Shown: positions 63,001 to 64,000 of the stretch, in pieces
Layout of the letters: each line of letters begins with the position of its first letter
Numbering within the stretch: the first letter of the stretch is position 1
Assembly (NCBI GenBank): GCA_003344405.1
Contig: NOWV01000123.1
Coordinates: 1-64,000, forward strand
Direction of reading: 5' to 3'
DNA: 64,000 nucleotides
DNA from: Trichoplax sp. H2
Taxonomy: Eukaryota; Placozoa; Uniplacotomia; Trichoplacea
The notes under the pieces: model-generated
Databases searched by the model: none
Told to the model about the DNA's origin: nothing
What the model saw: the letters and a program-made list of their open reading frames with translations, nothing else
Program-made: the position numbers and the translations under genes

Positions 63001-64000
63001 TCATTGAAATTGGATATGAATTATCGACTGAAAAAAATGTAATTAATTCAGCCATATTTGCGCATTATATTGCAATATCATTGGTACAACAAAATTTTGT
63101 AAATATAGTAGAACTTTCTGTATTTTATTCAAATATCAACCGTAAGCAATTCTTTTTAAATGCAATTTGTATAATTTGTGTACCATATTTCGTTATTGAT
63201 ATTTCTTGTGTCGTCAATAACATTCAAGTTGTTCGGTAAAAGAATTGATTAATGACATGTAATACTGTATAACTGTAGCGTAGTTGTCATGTTAACAGTA
63301 CATAATCTAATGAATAGGCCATGGCCTTTCACCTCTATAAGTTATTTTAATAAATGGCGCATTGCTAGTAGTTACAAAGATTATAAAGTAAATGAACGCT
63401 AGATTTAAGATTAATTGTTTTTTAACAAACCTCTCTTATCATTTACCTACCATTATTACCTTTCCATCGTACCAGGCGTTTTTCTAATTCCAGTCGCAGT
63501 ATCTTACTAATATATCTTCTATGTAATTTCAGATTTTATGAAATTTCTGAGTTTATTTGTAAATTATACCGAATAAACACTTTCGAGAAAAGATTTCGAA
63601 GTATCTTATGTCATTATCAAAATTTTTTAATATAATAACTTGAACATATCACGCCGATTGAGAAGATTTTTCTATTTTATAGAAAAAGTACGCATATGGG
63701 ATTATGTTCATGTATTTCATAGATGAAGTTAATACTAATTCTAAATTATTGAAGCATCGTGAGTCGGCCTAACTGATCATTGACTTCGAGAATAGAATTT
63801 GTTCAACATGATGTTACTAATAGAAGTAATGATAGCAATTGTAATAATATCGACCGATCTAAATTGAAACTAGATTCCAATAAAATCAGTATGTTGCTTT
63901 AATATCATTAAAATGATAAAATAACGGATTGAAAATTCATTTAAAGTTCTCAGCATACGAGTATTAAAGGATTCATTTCATTATACAGTGGTTATTGAAT
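60041..64000. other. Gene-free AT-rich stretch
   Basis: No coding frame of note, no LTR and no RNA gene recognised. A short AT microsatellite lies near 60828-60843. Confidence 0.4.

Noticed and set aside
1-64000. CRISPR arrays, bacterial operons, rRNA or tRNA genes
   Set aside because: Introns and animal-type domains show a eukaryotic genome. No regular spacer array, tRNA A/B box pair or rRNA-like block was noticed, though a tRNA could be missed by eye.

Overview
The window is AT-rich eukaryotic nuclear DNA (A+T roughly 70% by eye) with GT..AG introns and sparse genes. It is almost certainly from an animal. Three spliced genes look like homologues of metazoan proteins: a TXNDC16-like ER thioredoxin-fold protein, a CCDC78-like kinesin/coiled-coil protein of ciliated cells, and a PHF24/GINIP-like PHD plus EF-hand protein. 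No species is assigned. All homology calls come from reading the translation and from memory of the families, not from a database search.

Layout. At 2.8-5.0 kb on the plus strand lie two joined exons of an unrecognised Ser/Asn-rich protein. At 7.2-7.7 kb there is a possible decayed LTR-retroelement 5' end. At 8.8-10.8 kb is a hAT-type transposase-like gene whose catalytic motifs look altered; degenerate tandem repeats lie on both sides, and an assembly gap with a duplicated flank sits inside it. From 22.6 down to 13.1 kb on the minus strand I rebuilt a 20-exon TXNDC16-like gene (954 codons plus stop) with consistent splice phases throughout. From 24.6 to 31.3 kb on the plus strand I rebuilt a 15-exon CCDC78-like gene (953 codons plus stop) with an N-terminal, atypical kinesin motor. 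The two genes diverge, and the interval between them holds a GC-richer patch with an NRF1-like site and an RFX X-box-like site. From 42.4 down to 35.5 kb on the minus strand are eight exons of a PHF24-like gene; the last exon was not found. It has a GC-AG first intron and a 4.5-kb third-exon upstream intron.

From 42.4 kb to the end I found no gene. That part holds solo LTRs, small fold-back elements, one G-quadruplex-type run and a cluster of contig joins. Five solo LTRs with TG..CA-type ends and exact 5-bp target duplications are visible (29.4, 31.9, 49.4, 57.5 and 59.6 kb). No internal retroelement coding region is present.

Each of the four 20-N gaps has the same sequence at the end of its left flank and near the start of its right flank. 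These look like overlapping haplotype contigs that were not merged, so the local duplications are probably assembly artefacts. One pair shows a solo LTR filled on one side and empty on the other, which records a real insertion polymorphism.
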